Assembly (NCBI RefSeq): GCF_024808255.1
Contig: NZ_JANTYS010000004.1
Span: forward strand, 1 to 64,000
Reading direction: 5' to 3'
Source of the DNA: Mucilaginibacter dorajii
GTDB lineage: Bacteria > Bacteroidota > Bacteroidia > Sphingobacteriales > Sphingobacteriaceae
Length of the DNA stretch: 64,000 nt
This document shows positions 8,211 through 17,776 of this stretch, one piece after another; the first letter of the stretch is position 1; each line of letters starts with the position of its first letter. The position numbers and the translations under genes were made by a program. The notes under the pieces are model-generated. The model was given only the letters and a program-made list of their open reading frames with translations. It was not told the origin of the DNA and searched no databases.

Positions 8211-8352
8211 ATGTCATTGCGAGTTGTAAAATTTCGCGAAATTCTGAAGGTGGAATGACATGGTGGACTTGTCATGGGTAGGAACGAAGCAATCGCGAAC
8301 TATGTATATCCGCTTTTCACGCGTGCGATTGCTTCGTGCCTCGCAATGACAT
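8211..8352. repeat. Palindromic dispersed repeat, ATGTCATTGCGAG family
   Basis: ATGTCATTGCGAG at 8211-8223 is inverted as CCTCGCAATGACAT ending at 8352. Inside, AACGAAGCAATCGCG pairs with CGATTGCTTCGTG. Related copies are at 50324-50597 and 52542-52878. Each has palindromic ends and no coding capacity, which fits a MITE-like or REP-like repeat. Confidence 0.75.
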
Positions 8353-8369
8353 TGTTTTTATACTGTGCT

Positions 8370-8410
8370 GTCCGTCCGCTCACAGGTACCCATTACCTTT
8401 CGGACACCCC
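8370..8410. repeat. GTCCGTCCGC repeat family, copy 1
   Basis: GTCCGTCCGCTCACAGGTAC and a closing CGGACACCCC form a short GC-rich partly self-complementary element. Related copies lie at 13719-13767, 17373-17394, 17536-17625, 18311-18356 and 20599-20623. Confidence 0.6.
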
Positions 8411-8419
8411 TAAGTATGT

Positions 8420-9286
8420 CTAAAGGCTTATAAAAAACGGTGCTTCAAAAACGTGGCCTACGCCTAATTTCTGGATGGCTTCTTTATGCTTGATATCTTT
8501 TTGCTCGCCTTCGGTATCGGCACAGCCTAACCATGGTTCAATGCAAACAAAATCGGCACCGGGTTTGGCCCAGATGCCCAGGTAATTAAAATGAGGGAAC
8601 TCCACCGATAACGATTGTCCATGCTTATCGCTCTTGATGGTTACCATCCTTGACGATAGGTTTTTAAACACCAGCGCATCGGCATCAAATAAATGACGGG
8701 TTAGCTGCAGCCTGTTTTTAGGCGTTGGTACGGGGTGGCTTTCGCCGGTAAAGAAGCCATCTGCAGATAACAGGTCTGTTTCCAGGTGCTCATCGGTTTC
8801 AAACTCCAGGTAATAATCTTCATAGCGTTCGCCTTTGTTAAAGGGCACGTTAAAGGCGGGGTGTGCACCTACCGAAAAGTAGATGGTTTTCTTATCAAGG
8901 TTAATCACCTTGTAGGTTATTCTTAAGGCGTTATCTATAAGGGTATATAAAACCTGGTAGTCAAATTTAAAAGGATAAACCTGTAAAGTTTTATCGCAGT
9001 TGGGTAACGAAAAATTGGCCGATACCTCATCGGCATTCAACAGCACAAACTCCGATTGCCTGGCAAAGCCGTGCCTGTTCATGGCATACTTTTGCCCATC
9101 TACCAGCAGTTCGTTGTTAATTAAACCGCCCACTACCGGGAACAGGTTTGGCGCATGCCATGGCCAAACACTGGCATCGGCTTGCCACATATGTTCAACG
9201 CCGGTTGCTTTATCAATCAATGAACTTAACTGGGCACCTTTGGTATCGATGCTTACTTTCAGGTATTCATTTTCAATGGTAGTCAT
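8420..9286 (-). CDS. Aldose 1-epimerase family protein (LACX type)
   Basis: The 288-residue protein has the galactose mutarotase-like fold, which interconverts alpha and beta anomers of aldoses or sugar phosphates. Visible marks are the N-terminal strand ENEYLKVSIDTKGAQLSSL, LFPVVGGLINNE, the conserved VGAHPAFNVPF segment holding a catalytic His, and a C-terminal IEPWLGCADTEGE motif typical of the LACX subgroup. There is no signal peptide, so it is cytoplasmic. It is downstream of, and on the same strand as, the phosphoesterase gene with a 120-base gap. The natural substrate cannot be read from sequence. Confidence 0.8.
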   Translation of the reverse strand: MTTIENEYLKVSIDTKGAQLSSLIDKATGVEHMWQADASVWPWHAPNLFPVVGGLINNELLVDGQKYAMNRHGFARQSEFVLLNADEVSANFSLPNCDKTLQVYPFKFDYQVLYTLIDNALRITYKVINLDKKTIYFSVGAHPAFNVPFNKGERYEDYYLEFETDEHLETDLLSADGFFTGESHPVPTPKNRLQLTRHLFDADALVFKNLSSRMVTIKSDKHGQSLSVEFPHFNYLGIWAKPGADFVCIEPWLGCADTEGEQKDIKHKEAIQKLGVGHVFEAPFFISL

Positions 9287-9406
9287 GGTACAGCTATTTG
9301 TCAGAACCCGAAGTTATGCATTTGTTTTAATTTCAGAAATTACTTCAACCCTACAATTTTCAATTCTGTTCATTCTTTAATTCCGGCAATTCCGATTCCG
9401 GCAACA

Positions 9407-11857
9407 TTAATCATCATCCTCTTCCTTTTTTGGCTCCAATAGCACAAAAGCGCTGCGTTTTGGCGCGGGCATTATGGCATTTTCGCCTTTTACAGATTTC
9501 CAAACCACCTCATTAAGTTCAATATCCGGGGCGGCATCTTCCTTGGCCAGGTTAAACAATTCAGACCGGCGACTGCTTTCGTTAACTGCCATGTTGCGTT
9601 GCTCCAGGTCAACCTGTGGGGCTTTGGTTACGTATGGGCTAAAATCGGGCTTGTTAGTAAAGCAATCAAACAAAGGCATGGCGGCAGCATCGTATTGGCT
9701 CATAGGTGGCAGGCCTAAAATAAGCTCCATGGTGCGCAGCACGCCCGATGTGGAATACATGCCATGAATTACCTGGTTACGCTTCACATACGGCCCTGCA
9801 ACAAACACAGGCGAGCGGTGTGCATCCACATGGTCGGGGCCGTTTTGGGCATCATCCTCTAAAATAAACACCACCGATTCCTTCCAGATGGAACTTTTAG
9901 AAAGGTGCTCAATAAACTGCCCAATAGCCTGGTCGTTATCACCAACGGCCGCGATGGGCGATATAGCTCCTTTACGTTGCCCGCTGGTGTGGTCATTTGA
10001 TATGCGGATGGTATTAAAACGTGGCACGGCGTTAATAGCCAATAATGAGTCGAAGTCATGTGCCCAGATCTGGGTGCGTTTAACATCTTTTACGGCAAGA
10101 TCAAAGCCTGGCGATTGCTGGCAGAAATGCCCTTCTAACGATTTCAGGCTGGCTTTGCCCGGGTTGCCATCGGTTACAAATTCGCCGTAAGTGCGGTAGC
10201 TTAAGCCTGCACGCTTGCAGTAATCCCATATAAAGCCATCGCGCGGGTAAGCTGCCTTGCGGGTTCCTTCAAAATCGTAATTACCGCCACGCCCACCGTA
10301 GCTGGTTGGCCAGGTTTTTTCAACAAAGTCGGTACCGTAGGCTGCCATACTCCAGTTGTGTCCGTCCGCGCTAACCTCCGCGTCTACATAAAAATTGTCT
10401 AACAGTACAAACTCGTTGGCAATGGCATGGTGGTTGGGCGTTACCTTTTTACCAAAAATACAAAGCGAAGTATCGCCATTACCCTGTGGCATATCGCCTA
10501 AAACCTGGTCGTAAGTGCGGTTTTCTTTAATAATGTAAAACACATATTTAATAGGCGATTTTTCGCCCATGCGCCTTGGTATCGGGTTGCCTGTTTCGCC
10601 GGCCGCGGTTTTAGCCTTGGCACTGGTAAACGGCGTATTGGCATATACCTGTTTGGTAAGGGCCTTAAGCTGTATGGCGCTGGGTGTGTTTATAAACGAT
10701 AACGTACCTTTAAACAAGCCGCCTATGTATTGTTCCCTGCTGTTGGTAGCGCCCTGCTTATAGCCGCTATTATCGGTTTTAAGTACGGGCTGCGGGCCTT
10801 TGGGGTTGGCCATTGAGGTGAACCCTTTACCGTTTGATACTATGATTTTTTTGCCCAGCATTTTAATATTGGTGGGGTACCAGCCCACCGGTATAAAGCC
10901 CATGCTACGGCTGCTGCCCGCTTGGCTTACATCAAATACGGCAAGGCAATTGTTATCGGCATTGGCTATGTATAGCGTTTTTTCATCGGCAGATAATGCC
11001 AGTCCGTTGGTGGTTGAGCCTGTTAAACGGGTAGGGAACAGGGCAGTGGCAATGTTCTCTAACGTTTTATGGGTAGTGGTATTTATTACCGATACCGAGT
11101 TGTCATTGGCATTAGCCACATATAGGATAGTACCCTTTTTGTTTAATAGCAGCTCGTTGGGGTGGCTTTCGGTATTCAGGGTGCTTAACTTATCGGTTGC
11201 GATGTTGTAAATACCCAGCTTATCACCTCCCCACAGGGAAATATAAAGCGTTTTTTCATCGGGCGATAGGGTGCAGGCATAAGCCTCGGCAGGGAGTTTT
11301 ACCGTTTTTAGGGTTTTGCCCTGGTTGGGGTTAACTATGTAAAGCAGGCTATCCTCTTTGGTAACGGTGTACAGGCGGGTATCGGCTTTATTAACGGTGA
11401 TGCCGGTTGGGCACACCTTGCTTTTGGGCCATTTGTTGGGTGCAAGTCTAATGGTATCCGGCTTGCCCAGTTTGTTGTTGGCTATATTGAAAACGTAGAC
11501 CCAGTTATCGTTACCGCCTGATGCGTATAGCTTGCGCTCATCATGACTAAAAGCCAGCCCGTACCATGATTTGGCTATCACCTTTTCGTCGAGCAGTTGC
11601 TCGTTCTTTGGGTCGATAAGCTGAACCGACTGCGTGCTTTGCCCGTTATTGGTTACGGCAAGTAATTTGCCCGATGCCGATAGCTGGATGTTAAGGGGCA
11701 AATCGCCCAATGGCAATGATGTACCTGCGGGACTAAGCTTCCAGCCATTGGGTAATAATACCTGCTGGGTTTGGGCTATTTTGCCCGGTGTTTGGGCGCA
11801 TACGGTTAGTGCCGATAGTGTAAGGGCACAAAGGCCAACGATAAACTTTTGTTTCAT
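9407..11857 (-). CDS. Secreted YncE-like beta-propeller / phosphoesterase fusion
   Basis: The 816-residue protein starts with a signal peptide (cleavage near VCAQ, residue 22). Residues about 40-350 form a seven-bladed YncE-like propeller (repeated segments such as LSPDEKTLYISLWGGDKLGI and LSADEKTLYIANADNNCLAV). Residues about 430-740 form an AcpA-type phosphoesterase domain with IIKENRTYDQVLGD at its start and later SNDHTSGQR and EDDAQNGPDHVDAHRSP metal-ligand segments. This two-domain arrangement is common in Bacteroidota. The substrate is unknown; phosphoesters or phospholipids outside the cytoplasm are likely. The acidic tail ends EEDDD. Confidence 0.8.
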   Translation of the reverse strand: MKQKFIVGLCALTLSALTVCAQTPGKIAQTQQVLLPNGWKLSPAGTSLPLGDLPLNIQLSASGKLLAVTNNGQSTQSVQLIDPKNEQLLDEKVIAKSWYGLAFSHDERKLYASGGNDNWVYVFNIANNKLGKPDTIRLAPNKWPKSKVCPTGITVNKADTRLYTVTKEDSLLYIVNPNQGKTLKTVKLPAEAYACTLSPDEKTLYISLWGGDKLGIYNIATDKLSTLNTESHPNELLLNKKGTILYVANANDNSVSVINTTTHKTLENIATALFPTRLTGSTTNGLALSADEKTLYIANADNNCLAVFDVSQAGSSRSMGFIPVGWYPTNIKMLGKKIIVSNGKGFTSMANPKGPQPVLKTDNSGYKQGATNSREQYIGGLFKGTLSFINTPSAIQLKALTKQVYANTPFTSAKAKTAAGETGNPIPRRMGEKSPIKYVFYIIKENRTYDQVLGDMPQGNGDTSLCIFGKKVTPNHHAIANEFVLLDNFYVDAEVSADGHNWSMAAYGTDFVEKTWPTSYGGRGGNYDFEGTRKAAYPRDGFIWDYCKRAGLSYRTYGEFVTDGNPGKASLKSLEGHFCQQSPGFDLAVKDVKRTQIWAHDFDSLLAINAVPRFNTIRISNDHTSGQRKGAISPIAAVGDNDQAIGQFIEHLSKSSIWKESVVFILEDDAQNGPDHVDAHRSPVFVAGPYVKRNQVIHGMYSTSGVLRTMELILGLPPMSQYDAAAMPLFDCFTNKPDFSPYVTKAPQVDLEQRNMAVNESSRRSELFNLAKEDAAPDIELNEVVWKSVKGENAIMPAPKRSAFVLLEPKKEEDDD

Positions 11858-11956
11858 AGTAAAACGATTGTAATCAAAATTACATAATCGTTTTGCATAG
11901 ATGGGTGGGTTAACACAAACTTAATGTGTAAGATTATTGCTATAATCAAACACGGC

Positions 11957-12094
11957 TGTCATTTCGACGAACAGTTGTGGGTAAAAGAAAGGGGTGAGGA
12001 GAAATCTTATACAACCTGCGTGTTCGCTTGTCGCTTATACAAGATTTCTCCTCACCCCACTGCTCGTGCCATCCCGCTGTTCGTCGAAATGACA
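11957..12094. repeat. Nearly perfect long inverted repeat
   Basis: TGTCATTTCGACGAACAG (11957-11974) is exactly inverted as CTGTTCGTCGAAATGACA (12077-12094). A second nested pair, GGGGTGAGGAGAAATCT from 11991 and AGATTTCTCCTCACCCC ending near 12059, extends the stem. It sits between the phosphoesterase and glyS genes, both on the minus strand, and would form a large hairpin in any read-through transcript. Confidence 0.8.
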
Positions 12095-12110
12095 TGGGTT
12101 ATATATTTAC

Positions 12111-13592
12111 TTACTTCAGCAAATTCTTCCAGCTTACCTGGTCGCCAATGATTTTTTCAAGATCGGCGCTGGCCACACGTTCCTGGGCCATGGTATCGCG
12201 GTAACGGATGGTTACGGTATCGTCCTCTAACGTTTGATGATCAACCGTGATACAGAATGGTGTACCAATAGCATCCTGGCGGCGGTAGCGTTTACCAATA
12301 GCGTCTTTTTCTTCGTACTGTATGTTAAAGTCAAGTTTCAGGCGGTCCATAATTTCGCGGGCTTTCTCTGGCAAGCCATCTTTTTTGGTAAGCGGAAAAA
12401 TAGCCGCTTTAACCGGGGCCAGGCAAGGGTGCAGGTGCAGCACGGTACGGCTATCCTGTTTCTCTTCTGTACTCAGGTCTTCTTCCTCAAAAGCGTTTAT
12501 CATGGTTAACAGGAACATCCTATCCAAACCTATCGAAGTTTCAATAACATAAGGTACGTAATTACCATAAGGCTTGCCGGTTTCCGGGTCAACCTCGGGG
12601 TCAAAGTACTGCATCTTTTTGTTTGAGAATTTCTCGTGCTGTTTTAAATCAAAATCGGTACGGCTGTGAATACCCTCTACCTCTTTAAAGCCAAACGGAA
12701 ACTCAAATTCAATATCGTAAGCAGCATCGGCATAATGGGCCAGTTTTACGTGCTCATGGTAACGGTATTTGGCGGCATCGGTACCCAGGGCAAGGTGCCA
12801 TTGTAAACGGGCTTCTTTCCATTTATCAAACCATTCTTTTTGAGTGCCAGGACGTACAAAGTATTGCATCTCCATTTGCTCAAACTCGCGCATGCGAATA
12901 ATGAACTGGCGGGCAATCACCTCGTTACGGAAAGCCTTACCTATTTGCGCAATACCGAAGGGGATTTTCATCCTACCCGATTTTTGCACGTTTAAATAGT
13001 TCACAAAAATACCCTGCGCGGTTTCCGGGCGAAGGTAAACCACATCGGCATCATCAGCTACAGCGCCCATTTGGGTGCTAAACATCAGGTTAAACTGGCG
13101 TACATCGGTCCAGTTGCGGGTACCGCTTACCGGGCAGGCAATTTCGTGCTCAATAATAAGCTCCTTTAAACGTGGCAAATCCTCATTTGTAAGGGCTTCA
13201 TTCATATCGTGTTCCAACTTTTCGGCCTTGTCGGTTTTGCCATCTTTGGCATAACGTTCAATCTTATCCTCCAAAAGCTGATCGGCACGGTAACGTTTTT
13301 TGGAGTCCTTGTTGTCAATCATCGGGTCGCTGAAGCCATCAACGTGACCGCTCGCTTTCCAAATTTTGGGGTGCATAAATATGGCACTGTCAATACCAAC
13401 AATGTTATCGTGCATTTGCACCATGGCTTTCCACCAGTAGGTTTTAATGTTGTTCTTCAGCTCGGCACCATTTTGGCCGTAATCGTAAACGGCGCTTAAG
13501 CCATCATAAATTTCGCTCGAAGGGAAAACAAAGCCATACTCCTTGGCATGCGATATCACATTTTTAAAAAGTTCGTCGGTTGATTTGCTCAT
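12111..13592 (-). CDS. glyS: Glycine--tRNA ligase
   Basis: This class II synthetase of the dimeric bacterial/eukaryotic type charges tRNA-Gly. The start MSKSTDELFKNVISHAKEYG at 13592 is preferred; a longer frame to 13661 adds a hydrophobic stretch unlike the family. With this start the protein is 493 residues. Marks are VFPSSEIYDGLSAVYDYGQNG at the N-terminus, YLRPETAQGIFVNY (motif 2 region), FRNEVIARQFIIRMREFEQ, motif 3 around SIGLDRMFL, and a C-terminal anticodon-binding domain ending in ISWKNLL-like sequence (QVSWKNLLK). It is complete and appears monocistronic. Confidence 0.93.
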   Translation of the reverse strand: MSKSTDELFKNVISHAKEYGFVFPSSEIYDGLSAVYDYGQNGAELKNNIKTYWWKAMVQMHDNIVGIDSAIFMHPKIWKASGHVDGFSDPMIDNKDSKKRYRADQLLEDKIERYAKDGKTDKAEKLEHDMNEALTNEDLPRLKELIIEHEIACPVSGTRNWTDVRQFNLMFSTQMGAVADDADVVYLRPETAQGIFVNYLNVQKSGRMKIPFGIAQIGKAFRNEVIARQFIIRMREFEQMEMQYFVRPGTQKEWFDKWKEARLQWHLALGTDAAKYRYHEHVKLAHYADAAYDIEFEFPFGFKEVEGIHSRTDFDLKQHEKFSNKKMQYFDPEVDPETGKPYGNYVPYVIETSIGLDRMFLLTMINAFEEEDLSTEEKQDSRTVLHLHPCLAPVKAAIFPLTKKDGLPEKAREIMDRLKLDFNIQYEEKDAIGKRYRRQDAIGTPFCITVDHQTLEDDTVTIRYRDTMAQERVASADLEKIIGDQVSWKNLLK

Positions 13593-13991
13593 AATAGCTG
13601 CAAAGATACAATTTAGGAGGAAAGGCGAAAGTGAGAAATAGTAGCAAGTAGTTAGTATCAAGTATCAAGACAAAAGTGGGCGATCATTAACCTTTACGCT
13701 GAGTCGCCGGCTAAAAGCGTCCGTCCGCTACCGGGTATCCACTGTTTTACGGATGGTGCCGGACAGATTAATCATCTTAAATACAGGGAAAACGCATCTA
13801 ATTGGGTTAACATAACTTAACATATTTTTAGATTTATGCAATGTAAGTGATTGATAATAAATGTTTTATATTTTTGCAAGGTTAACACTAAACTGATGTA
13901 TCGCGCAATTTAGCTCATGTAAGTATTTAAATGCTTTAAAACTAAATGGCCAAAAAACTATTTTATTAGTAGACATCAAAAACACCAAGCC
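13593..13991. other. Non-coding interval with one repeat and a -7 element
   Basis: No gene is visible. A GTCCGTCCGC-family element lies at 13719-13767. TATTTTTG at 13869-13876 matches TAnnTTTG and could start transcription of the frameshifted oxidoreductase gene with a leader of about 115 bases; its -33 partner is not convincing. Confidence 0.5.
13719..13767. repeat. GTCCGTCCGC repeat family, copy 2
   Basis: GTCCGTCCGCTACCGGGTAT is followed by ACGGATGGTGCCGGAC, so the two ends are roughly complementary. The first 14 bases are shared with copy 3 at 17373-17394. Confidence 0.6.
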
Positions 13992-14661
13992 ATGGAAACC
14001 GTTATAAGCATCCTATCAACCCGGTATGTAACCCATAATGTAAAGCAGTTTAGGCTGCAAAAGCCGGCGGGGTTTACTTTTTACCCCAGGGCAGGCTACC
14101 GAGCTATCCGTTAACCAGCCCGATTGGAAGGACAAAAAGAACCCTTTTACCTTCACCAGCCTTACGGATGATCCTTACCTGGAATTCACCATTAAAATAT
14201 ATCCCGATAGTCCCGAGGGTGTAACCAACCAGCTAAGCAAATTAACCGTGGGCGATGAGTTGATCTTACGCGATGCCTGGGGTGTTATTGAATACAAAGG
14301 CCCCGGTTACTTTATAGCCGGTGGGGCAGGTATTACACCCTTTATAGCCATTTTAAGGGATTTAAACAGGCAAGGCAAGCTGGCAGGCAACAAACTGTTT
14401 TTTAGCAATAAAACCGATAAGGATATTATTTTGGCCGATGAGCTTAAAAGCATGCTTGGTCCCGATGCCTTGTTTTTAATAAGCGGGCAAAAAGATAGCG
14501 TTCACGATACCCGCCGCATAGATGAAACCTTTTTAAAAGCCGAAGTAAGCGATTTTACCAAACACTTTTACGTATGCGGCCCCGACCCGATGGTTGAACA
14601 GATTAACGGTATTTTAACCAGGCTGGGTGCCAGTGCCGATTCGGTGGTATTTGAGCGGTAG
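13992..14661 (+). pseudogene. Ferredoxin/flavodoxin-reductase-like oxidoreductase, frameshifted
   Basis: The family transfers electrons between NAD(P)H and an iron-sulfur or flavin partner through FAD. Frame 1 from ATG 13992 encodes METVISILSTRYVTHNVKQF and reaches TAA after about 42 codons. The continuation lies in another frame from about 14088: QATELSVNQPDWKDKKNPFT and onward to 14661. Removing one C from the CCCC run at 14084-14087 joins both parts into a protein of about 222 residues. The NAD-binding half is intact: GGAGITPFIAIL and FYVCGPDPMVEQI. Either the gene is inactivated or this is a homopolymer sequencing error. A stand-alone C-terminal product from ATG 14248 would lack most of the FAD domain. 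Confidence 0.75.
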
Positions 14662-14748
14662 GGGGCAATAACATCGGTACAAATAATATCGGTTTGTTAT
14701 AAAAATAACCTATTTTTAGCCTACTTTATCACATAGGATAGGCTATTT

Positions 14749-17343
14749 ATGCGGTTGTTTGTTTCTGCTTTGTTTTCAGTTGTATTACTGGTTTTTCTGT
14801 TGGTATTTAATACCCAATACTTATATGCACAGGCGCCGGTAATAAAGTATACAACTCCGCGTGTTTATGTAATTAATAAGCCCATAGCGCCTTTGGCACC
14901 AGCAAATACAGGCGGCGCAGTGCCCGCTACAATATATGGACAGGTAAGCACTGTTGCAGATTATAGTTTTGTTAGCGCTTTTTTCACTATTACTGGGCTT
15001 GTTGTGGATAATGCTGGTAATTTTTTTGTTGAAGACTGGGGTGGAAACCAAATTAAGAAGCTAACTCCAGCAGGTAATCTCTCCGTGTTTGCAGGTAGTG
15101 GTGCTGCAGGTTCAGCAGATGGCAATGGTTTGGCTGCAAGTTTTTCTGAACCGGATGCTATAATTATTGGTCCCACAGGCGATTTTTTTGTTTCAGATCA
15201 GGCAAGTAATTTAATTAGAAAGGTAACCATAAATGCCGATGTAACCACGTTTGCGGGCAGTGGCGCTGCCGGGGCTACAGATGGTAAGGGCAAAGCGGCA
15301 AGTTTCAATAGCCCCAGGGGATTGGCCGTGGATGGATTGGGCAATATTTACGTAGCCGACCAGGCAAATAACCTGATACGTAAAATTACGCCCGATGGAA
15401 CGGTATCTACCTATGCAGGTAATGGTACAATGGGTTCTGCCGATGCGGCAACACCGCTATCGGCTTCATTTAATACGCCTACGGCAGTTGAGTTGGATAC
15501 TCAGGGCAATTTATATGTTTCAGATACGGGAAATGGCGCTGTCAGGAAGATAACGCCTGCGGGTGTAGTGAGCACCTTTGCCAGGGGGTTTAACTTTCCG
15601 CGGGAATTGAAGGCTGATGGCACCGGTAATGTGTATGTGGGCGATCAGGCGGATAATGTGATTAAAAGAATCTCGCCAACTGGTGTTGTAACCGTGGTAG
15701 CCGGTAGTGGTGCACGGGGCGGAGTTGATGGTGTGGGGAAGGCGGCTTCTTTTGCCGGAACAATTGGAATGGCTGTGGACGGAAAAGGCAATTTATTTTT
15801 GGGCGAAAGTGGTAATAATATGATAAGGAAATTAGTCATTACAGGTTACACCATTGATAAAGCCCTGCCTGCCGGCTTAACTTTTGATGCTACCACCGGC
15901 AAAATTACCGGTACGCCAACGGTTTTATGGCCTGCAACAGATTATACTATTACGGCTTACAACGCTACCGGAAGCAACAGCACTGTTTTAAATTTGCAGG
16001 TTGTGTTTGAAATAGTATTAAAGCCATCTATCATTACCTTTCCGCCACCGGTTAATATCAATATAGATGCAGATAATATTCTACATCCCGATGCTACCAG
16101 CACCAACACCGAAACGCCTGTTACCTATACCAGCAGCAACCCGGCAGTGGCCTATATTGGTACCGACGGGCAAATTCATGTAATAGCGCCGGGAGTAACC
16201 ACCATTACCGCTAATCAGGCAGGTAATGAAAATTATTCGCCTGCCAACGCCGTTCAGGAAGTATTTACTATCAAGCAGAACCAGGTCATCAACTTTCCTG
16301 CCATTGCCGTTAAATCAACCTGTAGTGCCGATTTTGCTGTAGGGGCCATAAGCTCAAATGCGCTTATTCCCCTTGTTTATTCAAACACCAACCCTGCTGT
16401 AGCAACAGTATCTGCAACGGGAAGCATACACATTGTTGGCCCCGGTACAACCACTATTACGGTTTCGCAGGCAGGCAGTACTTTATACAACGAAGCTTTA
16501 CCGGTTTCGCAAACGTTAACGGTAAACCCTTTGATAACGCCATCGGTAAAAATCAGTCCCGATTTTTACGCCAGTTGCGATGGGCTATTGCTATCCTATA
16601 CTGCAACGCCCACAAACGGCGGCAACAACCCAACATATCAATGGAAGCTTAATGGTAATAACAGCGGCGATAACACTGATGTTTACTCCAGTACCACCTT
16701 AAAAACCGGTGATGTGATTACCTGTATAGTTACCAATAATGATCAGTGTACACCGGTTTCCTCGCCGGTATCAAAGCCGGTTTCGCTCAGTTCAGATCCT
16801 TTTGTTACTATTGGGTTGGTTATCACATCATCGGCAACAACGGTTGATGCAGGCACACCTATCACCTTTAAGGCAACGGCATCTGCCAATGTTCAGATTG
16901 CGCCGGCATATACCTGGATGGTGAACGGGCAAATAGCGGGTACCAGCAGTGCCACTTTTACTTCTAACACATTATCAAACGGCGATGTGGTTACCTGTGG
17001 CATTCTTATTGCCGGCAAGTGTATTGTAAATCCATCGGTTACATCCAATAGTATCACCGTTTCTATATCGATACCCGAAAAAATTATTATCCCTAATGCA
17101 TTTACTCCAAACGGCGACGGAAGTAACGATACCTGGAGTATTGCAGCATTACTATCTTATCCTAATTGCACGGTAAACATCTACAACCGCTATGGCGCGG
17201 CTGTTTATCAATCTAAAGGATACCAATATCCCTGGGATGGGCGGATGAACGGTAAGCAACTACCAGCCGGTACCTATTACTACATTATAGATACCCAAAA
17301 GAATAACCAAAAACTTTCGGGGCCGGTAACCATATTGAGATAG
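14749..17343 (+). CDS. Secreted NHL-repeat/Ig-like protein with type B T9SS sorting domain
   Basis: The 864-residue protein has a signal peptide (residues 1-28, ending LYAQ). Residues about 60-370 hold six NHL-type repeats (DGLGNIYVADQANNLIRKIT; DTQGNLYVSDTGNGAVRKIT), which should form a propeller. A putative Ig segment follows (GLTFDATTGKITGTPT), then BIG2-like and Ig-like repeats to about residue 770. The last 85 residues (IIIPNAFTPNGDGSNDTW to the end) are a CHU_C/gliding-motility C-terminal domain, the type B signal for export through the type IX system. It is therefore expected at the cell surface or outside the cell, as an adhesin-like or binding protein; the ligand is unknown. Confidence 0.85.
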   Translation: MRLFVSALFSVVLLVFLLVFNTQYLYAQAPVIKYTTPRVYVINKPIAPLAPANTGGAVPATIYGQVSTVADYSFVSAFFTITGLVVDNAGNFFVEDWGGNQIKKLTPAGNLSVFAGSGAAGSADGNGLAASFSEPDAIIIGPTGDFFVSDQASNLIRKVTINADVTTFAGSGAAGATDGKGKAASFNSPRGLAVDGLGNIYVADQANNLIRKITPDGTVSTYAGNGTMGSADAATPLSASFNTPTAVELDTQGNLYVSDTGNGAVRKITPAGVVSTFARGFNFPRELKADGTGNVYVGDQADNVIKRISPTGVVTVVAGSGARGGVDGVGKAASFAGTIGMAVDGKGNLFLGESGNNMIRKLVITGYTIDKALPAGLTFDATTGKITGTPTVLWPATDYTITAYNATGSNSTVLNLQVVFEIVLKPSIITFPPPVNINIDADNILHPDATSTNTETPVTYTSSNPAVAYIGTDGQIHVIAPGVTTITANQAGNENYSPANAVQEVFTIKQNQVINFPAIAVKSTCSADFAVGAISSNALIPLVYSNTNPAVATVSATGSIHIVGPGTTTITVSQAGSTLYNEALPVSQTLTVNPLITPSVKISPDFYASCDGLLLSYTATPTNGGNNPTYQWKLNGNNSGDNTDVYSSTTLKTGDVITCIVTNNDQCTPVSSPVSKPVSLSSDPFVTIGLVITSSATTVDAGTPITFKATASANVQIAPAYTWMVNGQIAGTSSATFTSNTLSNGDVVTCGILIAGKCIVNPSVTSNSITVSISIPEKIIIPNAFTPNGDGSNDTWSIAALLSYPNCTVNIYNRYGAAVYQSKGYQYPWDGRMNGKQLPAGTYYYIIDTQKNNQKLSGPVTILR

Positions 17344-17776
17344 GTGTTAACTGCCGCTGACTAACGGTAAGTGTCCGTCCGCTACCAGGTGACCAATACC
17401 TAAGGACAATTGATGCACGTTAACCATCTTAAATAAATTTCATTCTTTATTTTAAAGAATTTTCTGTATATTTGAAACGTGTATAGTGTTTTTATACACA
17501 TCAGCTGTCCGCAGGTTGTCTGGGAAATTGGATACACCGGGACGGACGGACAGACAGGAGCGTTATCAAGGCTGTCCGCAACGTGTTTGCAACTGTCTTA
17601 CTCCTCTTTGCGGACGGACACCCCAACCCACCCAACATATTCTACAGGCAGTATGCACCCGTACACCGTCAAGGTCATTTATATATCCCCTTATATAAAT
17701 AGGCTATTGGAGGGGTATTTTTAAAAATCGTGGAAGATTTTTAAAATAGGTATCGCAGAAAAAAAATTAGGGCAGT
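17344..17776. other. Non-coding interval rich in GTCCGTCCGC elements
   Basis: No credible gene is seen; an 81-codon frame here is low-complexity repeat translation. Repeat copies are at 17373-17394 and 17536-17625, the latter with GGGACGGACGGACAGACAGG and a closing GCGGACGGACACCCC. TATATTTG at 17466-17473 matches the -7 consensus on the plus strand, but nothing recognisable follows. Confidence 0.5.

Noticed and set aside
13593-13661. N-terminal extension of glycyl-tRNA synthetase
   Set aside because: It would add a hydrophobic peptide absent from the family; MSKSTDELF is the natural start.
17479-17724. 81-codon plus-strand ORF
   Set aside because: It runs through GTCCGTCCGC repeats and has no protein-like composition or homologue that I recognise.
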